This document shows positions 59,838 through 64,000 of a DNA stretch of 64,000 bases, in pieces. The notes beneath the pieces are model-generated. The model was not told the DNA's origin. It did not search any database and saw only the letters and a program-made list of their open reading frames with translations. Location of the stretch: positions 558,001-622,000 of the forward strand of contig JAIXMF010000005.1 in the NCBI GenBank assembly GCA_025201365.1, in the 5' to 3' direction. Origin of the DNA: Syncephalis plumigaleata. Taxonomy: Eukaryota; Zoopagomycota; Zoopagomycetes; Zoopagales; Piptocephalidaceae. The translations under genes and the position numbers were made by a program. The first letter of the stretch is position 1; the number at the start of each line of letters is the position of its first letter.

Positions 59838-61351
59838 ATGAGTCAGAAAAGCATAAAAAGCGATAATTCGCTAGTTGTACGATTACCGGCATTTATCGGT
59901 CAGGAACACGAGCCGAAAATACTTATTATCCTACGGTTCGTGACAGTTTCCATACTCCTTAGTCTTTTCGCAGCATACGCTAGCTATCAGGTAATTGAAT
60001 GTTGAGTGTGTTCGAAGAGCATGTCTACTACGAGGAACGACCACTTGCCGTACCATCTATTGCACTCTACGTGCCCGCTTCACTCCTAGTCAATAGCAGT
60101 GTTTCCATGATAGGATGGCACGCTTCGAATAACAGTGAAAACAATCAATATTCCAGCGTGTTATTCAAGGAAGGTAGCGACTATCTACGTGATGATGCAA
60201 CGGGACAGCAGCAAATGTTGCCGCTTGACATTAGAAGTATGAACGAGCCAGCCAAACGAAGTCGAGGCTTGGCAACACGCGCTCTGACAGCGATACAGAC
60301 GACATCTAATTTCACCGAATATTACGGCTGGGATGGAATGAACACGAAGCGTCCAGTGCTAAAGCAATTGACCTGATTATAATGCCAAATGGAAGCGTGC
60401 AGAATCCGGAAACATATCTGGATCAAGCTAGTCTTAAGCTGATTTTAAGACCGTATAAACCACTTGAAAGTAGTACGATCAACCTCGACACTTCATCGTC
60501 AAATACGGAAGTCGGTCTCCGTGGAACACGAGCTATTCGGTGACATTTACCCAGTCAGTCAAGCAATTTGTCACGTATAAAAGTTGGGCAATAATATTAG
60601 GGAGCAGAGTAGCTTCACCATGACAGCATCGCCATCCGTTGGAAGTGCAACACCTGGCATTTTCATTAGAATTACACCGAGTAACTCGTACGGTACCAGT
60701 AACTGGATGTTTAAGATAGACCGCTACGCTCCGAAACTGGACTGGTTCGATCTTATGACCCGCATTGTAGTTGGTATTATTATACTTGTATTTATGTACA
60801 CGATTCTATTTGGACATCGTCGACTTAAGCCATGGGGTATAGTACAACGCTACCTTCTACGCGGATCGATACTGCGTCGTTTACCAAGTAGTGCACGTGT
60901 AGCGCTGCCACCATTCTCGATATCTGCAAAGAAATACTTGGATACACTAACATCTATCGGTGCAAATCACAGTTCGCTTGTAGTAGATGCACGATCAGAA
61001 CTTGTACCGCATAGAAATAGAGCAAATTCAGTTACTATAGCTCAACAAATCAATTCACTTGAAGCTCGTATGAATACACAAATACTTGAACTAGCTAGAC
61101 TACAAATGTTACAGCATCGAACGAACGCATTCTATCATCGAGATGACCTATTCTACCTTTACGAGCCTACATGTCGATGTGCTCCAATTATCGAGCAATC
61201 CGCCACTTACCAAAGCGGCACAACGCATCGGGAGTCCAACACCGATTCATGGGTGTCTGGATCAGTACCGTTGTCGACGAATTCATCAAGGAATTGCACT
61301 AGTTGCTACAGTGCCTATAGCTTGGCAACAACAAATGAATTTTCATCATAG
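59838..61351 (+). CDS. Two-transmembrane ectodomain protein; paralogue of the 9.7-11.2 kb gene; about four frame slips
   Basis: Unknown function, about 505 residues. It starts MSQKSIKSDNSLVVRLPAF, with TM1 at ILIILRFVTVSILLSLFAAY. An ectodomain with sequons (NSS, NFT) follows, then TM2 (MTRIVVGIIILVFMYTILFG) and a cytosolic tail with a basic start. Alignment by eye with the 10 kb gene finds matching order and similar segments: LAVPSIALYV against VSVPSLLIMG, EVRSPWNTS against KVRSPMNLS, SSFTMTASPS before TM2 against PIFTATDVPF. The frame moves at about 59997, 60335, 60515 and 60585, each consistent with one missing base. With four slips in one gene, decay cannot be excluded, but sequence and topology remain coherent throughout. 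Both copies have one TM at each end of an ectodomain. Confidence 0.65.
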
Positions 61352-61587
61352 CCGCATACCTATCTTATAGCTTTTGCATTCTAGCTTTTGTTTAGTATTA
61401 CTTTTCCTATATTCATATCATTTATTCAACACCACCTCTTACTTTCGCATATAAATAATACTAATAATAATACTATGTTATAATCAATATAATTTAACTA
61501 AAGAATGAGGAATAGACATGTATAGAAACAAGGTTTATTGAGATTTTGTTAATGGCAGCATTTAAACTAGATTACTGATGTGACACC

Positions 61588-62058
61588 TTAAGACTTATTG
61601 ATTGTCACGGGTTTCTTTCCATAATAGATGGGGTCCCATGGGTGCAACGACGTTTGCGCGGGACCATTGATATAGTAACGTCCGTAGACGGCGATAAAGT
61701 ACAATATGTTGGATCCAGATGGGACGCTATCAACTTTACTAGTCCAGGTGTACTGACCATCGGCATTCGGAGGAGTGCTTGAGGAATTTGTCGAACCCAA
61801 GTTCTTTACCAATCGTTCTACAGCTGGACCATCAGGGCCGGATGACGTATACCAGAGTTCAATGTTGAAGGAGAAGTAGGATAGCTCCTTGGGTACGGTC
61901 CATTTCACGGTTGTGTTGGATCCTAAAGTGATGCTACTTGGTTCGGTAACGTTGAAGACATCGTAAGTGCACTTGGTGTACTCGGCGCTCGCCTGATATT
62001 GGAAGATGGTCAATAGTGCGAATAGCACCGCGGAAAGGTATATAAAGACAGATTGCAT
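61588..62058 (-). CDS. Secreted Kre9/Knh1-like N-terminal domain protein
   Basis: Predicted extracellular or wall-associated protein of 156 residues, single intact exon. The signal peptide is FIYLSAVLFALLTIFQYQAS, cut near ASAEY. The mature part is one immunoglobulin-like beta-sandwich of the Kre9/Knh1 N-terminal type: FNVTEPSSITLGSNTTVKWT, then GQYTWTSKVDSVPSGSNILY, then IAVYGRYYINGP. The Gly-Ser-x-Thr-x-x-W start and the Y-x-W 'edge' match this Ser-Thr-rich, often GPI-anchored wall protein family in fungi. There is no GPI-like C-terminal hydrophobic tail here, so it is likely freely secreted. The family is linked to beta-1,6-glucan assembly in yeast; function here is inferred. Sequons include NVT and NTT. 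Confidence 0.75.
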   Translation of the reverse strand: MQSVFIYLSAVLFALLTIFQYQASAEYTKCTYDVFNVTEPSSITLGSNTTVKWTVPKELSYFSFNIELWYTSSGPDGPAVERLVKNLGSTNSSSTPPNADGQYTWTSKVDSVPSGSNILYFIAVYGRYYINGPAQTSLHPWDPIYYGKKPVTINKS

Positions 62059-63054
62059 GGTGATGGCTTTTATGCTAACAGTTGGAAAACAACAGCAGAA
62101 ACAACAACAACAAGAAGAAATGATAATTGAATGCTTGGATGATGGAATTGCAAGTATTTGCTGATATGATGGTGGATTACACCGGTAAATGACACATTAA
62201 CCCGTGCACTTTTATACTTCATGTCCCTCGGCATCTTGTAAGGCCCGTTCATACAAAATATGACGACTGATTCCACTTTTGGGAATAAGAATATTCACCT
62301 TACAATAATAAATGAACTAAAAATAGTCACGTTTAATAGAATAGTTGACGTGGAAGGTCTTGAAGTCGCCAACTCGCCTTTTGCATTATTTTTCCCGTTT
62401 CTGGTCAGAATATTCGGGAAACGTGTCAGGAATGAGAACCTGCAATTATGCCGTGCACACTTAACATAGGCTGCCATACTGCTGTTGTCGTCACTTGATT
62501 AAGAACAGGAAGAATCCCACTATACAGGAGAATGACAGAAGCGTAATCCAGCATAGTTAAAATTAGCAATGGACATGGCGTCATCTAAAGATACGATGAT
62601 GACTGGTAGAATGACACGGTTACCTACCAAGCTGACGTGCTAAAAAAAGATGATGATGATGCCAAGACAAAGGTAGAATGCAATAGAGCCTTTGAGCCAT
62701 GCGCAAAGTATACATATCGATCAGGAAATAGACACAGCTTCTTAGAATGCAGGATTGGGTCAGATGAATAGTGCGATTGGCTCTAATCCTTTGCAACAGA
62801 CGTGATAATCTGGTATCTTCTTTGCAGCAATGGATATATCAAATTACTTTTTCCGCTTCTTATCATAGTGCGACATCAATGACATGGTCACACTAGGCAA
62901 GTGATTCGTTCGCTTACTATTATTTGCTAGTAAATATAGACACAAACTATTTTTATATATGTAGCATTAAATGACTATCAAAGTGATAGAGTTATTTATT
63001 AAATTGATTTACTGTAGAACATTAGATATTGTTGAGAAAAAAAAATATAGCATT
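62059..63054. other. Intergenic region, no gene seen
   Basis: About 1 kb between two minus-strand genes. It includes AAC/GAT tracts and a purine-rich stretch near 63037-63046. Open frames of 60-70 codons at 62260-62477 overlap antisense and have no domain. I see nothing more. Confidence 0.55.
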
Positions 63055-63986
63055 TTAAGCACTGCCATTATTGTTGCTGGTATTAGTGTTATTATTACAA
63101 ACTTGCTTCTTAGCTAAACTTTCACTTGACTGCTGGAAAGAAACGGCAGGAAGCACGTAGATACTATCGGCTGGAACAGCATATGGTGTTAATTCGCTAC
63201 TACTACTACTACTGCTACTGCTAGTTTGGAGTAATTGTGCCAAAACATGCCCTTGTTGATCTTGTTTGTCTAGGATAAAAGTGCATCGTTCCATATTGAC
63301 TTTACTCGAGCTGAACGTTGAATTGAAATGCGGTAAACTCCCCGATGAATCAGTCGTGCTTATTGTCGGTACTCGCAAGCTATTTGACTCTCTCGACAAA
63401 TCGGATGAATCAGATGATTTTTCATCGAATTCTTCAACCTTGATAGTAATCGGACTAACAGCAGCTTTAGCGGTAGATCGTTTCTTTGGCTGTTTAACAT
63501 CCGGTCGAGGAGACTTTGGTAGAGTTAGCGCAGATCTTTGGGATAATAATCCGGGTGACGTATCCTCCGAGTATAACGACATAATTACTCGTGGTCTTTC
63601 CCGTATCCGTCTTCCAGATGTGACATTGTGCGTAGCTAGCTTGAACTCGGGTTTTATAGAAATGGGTTTCTCGTATGGACAGTGCAAACCAATAAATGCA
63701 AAATATAACAAAATACGAATTATGTGTCGTACATTCAGTTCAGCACCTGTAGTAATCATGCTCTCCACGGTTTTCACAATAAGATGTTCGATTTATAGCC
63801 GATAAAATAGTTATCAAGTGATGGTACTATAAATGTAAGAGAAGCTATTAGGAAAAAAGCAGCCAGCTGCATAGTAATAATAATAATAATAGTAGTAGTA
63901 GTAGTAGCAGCAGCAATAGCAAATAAGGCAGTCATCATTAGTTATTTGTACATTGTACGTTATTGATATGAATTTACCTTGAACAT
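63055..63986 (-). CDS. Predicted membrane protein with Ser-rich tail, unknown function; one frame slip
   Basis: Not recognised. About 273 residues in two exons: a 9-base first coding exon at 63978-63986 (Met-Phe-Lys) and 63055-63866. The join gives a signal or first TM (MFKLAAFFLIASLTFIVPSL). A second hydrophobic segment (HIIRILLYFAFIGLHC) comes at about residue 55, then a long hydrophilic tail with basic patches (VKQPKKRSTAKAAV), a Ser run and Asn-rich end. A one-base slip is needed near 63780, between YKSNILL and VKTVESMITTG. A long antisense frame at 63266-63805 mirrors the gene and is treated as a shadow. The gene sits at the right edge of the window, so its promoter is not seen. Confidence 0.55.
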
Positions 63987-64000
63987 TTTGATCGAAAAAC

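Noticed and set aside
63266-63805. A 179-codon plus-strand frame opposite the 63 kb membrane protein
   Set aside because: Antisense shadow of the minus-strand gene, which has a spliced signal peptide and more natural composition.
7594-63986. Programmed -1 ribosomal frameshifting as the cause of the slips
   Set aside because: The direction fits, but up to seven events in one gene, no common slippery heptamer and no following stem were seen. Missing bases in the sequence are far simpler.
1-64000. Transposons, virus-derived elements, CRISPR arrays, rRNA genes
   Set aside because: No transposase, reverse transcriptase, integrase or capsid-like frame, no long terminal or inverted repeats beyond the 83-base structure, no regularly spaced repeats and no rRNA-like sequence were seen on either strand.

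Overview
This window is nuclear DNA of a fungus. The evidence is the set of proteins (a Zn2Cys6 regulator with a PAS domain, a Kha1-type K+/H+ antiporter, a chitin-type LPMO with a CBM19-like tail, a Kre9/Knh1-like wall protein, Erv14), together with many short introns of about 50-110 bases, an AT-rich microsatellite-laden background, and a retained U12-type intron. UDP-glycosyltransferase-like membrane proteins, the PAS/Zn-cluster regulator and minor-spliceosome retention fit an early-diverging (zygomycete-grade, Zoopagomycota or Mucoromycota) fungus better than an ascomycete or basidiomycete. That placement is inference.

Layout. 1-3.95 kb is gene-poor and full of microsatellites. 3.95-6.2 kb: Zn2Cys6/PAS regulator (+). 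7.6-15.8 kb (all minus): proteinase K-like subtilase, a two-TM ectodomain protein, Kha1 antiporter. 16.3-21.6 kb: three secreted Gly/Ala-rich proteins of unknown function that look related. 21.8-36.1 kb is a compact housekeeping block: SNRNP27, a UGT-like enzyme, a mitochondrial RCC1-repeat protein, a PHO13-type phosphatase, Erv14/cornichon, the Arp2/3 debrancher GMF, a membrane protein, the proteasome beta2 subunit, an unknown protein, and an ARB2A/FAM172 protein. 36.4-37.6 kb: LPMO. 39.7-46.7 kb: Myb/SANT-like factor, SulP sulfate permease, AAAP amino-acid transporter. 46.7-50.3 kb holds no convincing gene. 50.3-55.3 kb: a 1481-residue MIT-domain protein. 55.7-63.99 kb: an unknown membrane-anchored protein, a paralogue of the two-TM protein at 10 kb, a Kre9/Knh1-like secreted protein and an unknown membrane protein.

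The genes do not form a pathway. Apart from the possible secreted-protein cluster they read as ordinary fungal neighbours, with several divergent pairs sharing promoters of about 130-300 bases.

The most striking signal is technical or biological. About 29 places in ten genes need the reading frame moved in the same direction, as if exactly one base were missing each time, while about 15 kb of other coding sequence needs none. Two lie in the proteasome gene PUP1, whose yeast counterpart is essential, so one-sided assembly deletions are the simplest explanation. The other highlights are an AT-AC U12-type intron in the GMF gene, three GC-AG introns, the secreted Gly/Ala-rich trio, the two-TM paralogue pair, and a nested inverted repeat at 49.1 kb. 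No transposon, viral element, rRNA, tRNA or CRISPR array was recognised. All readings were made by eye.
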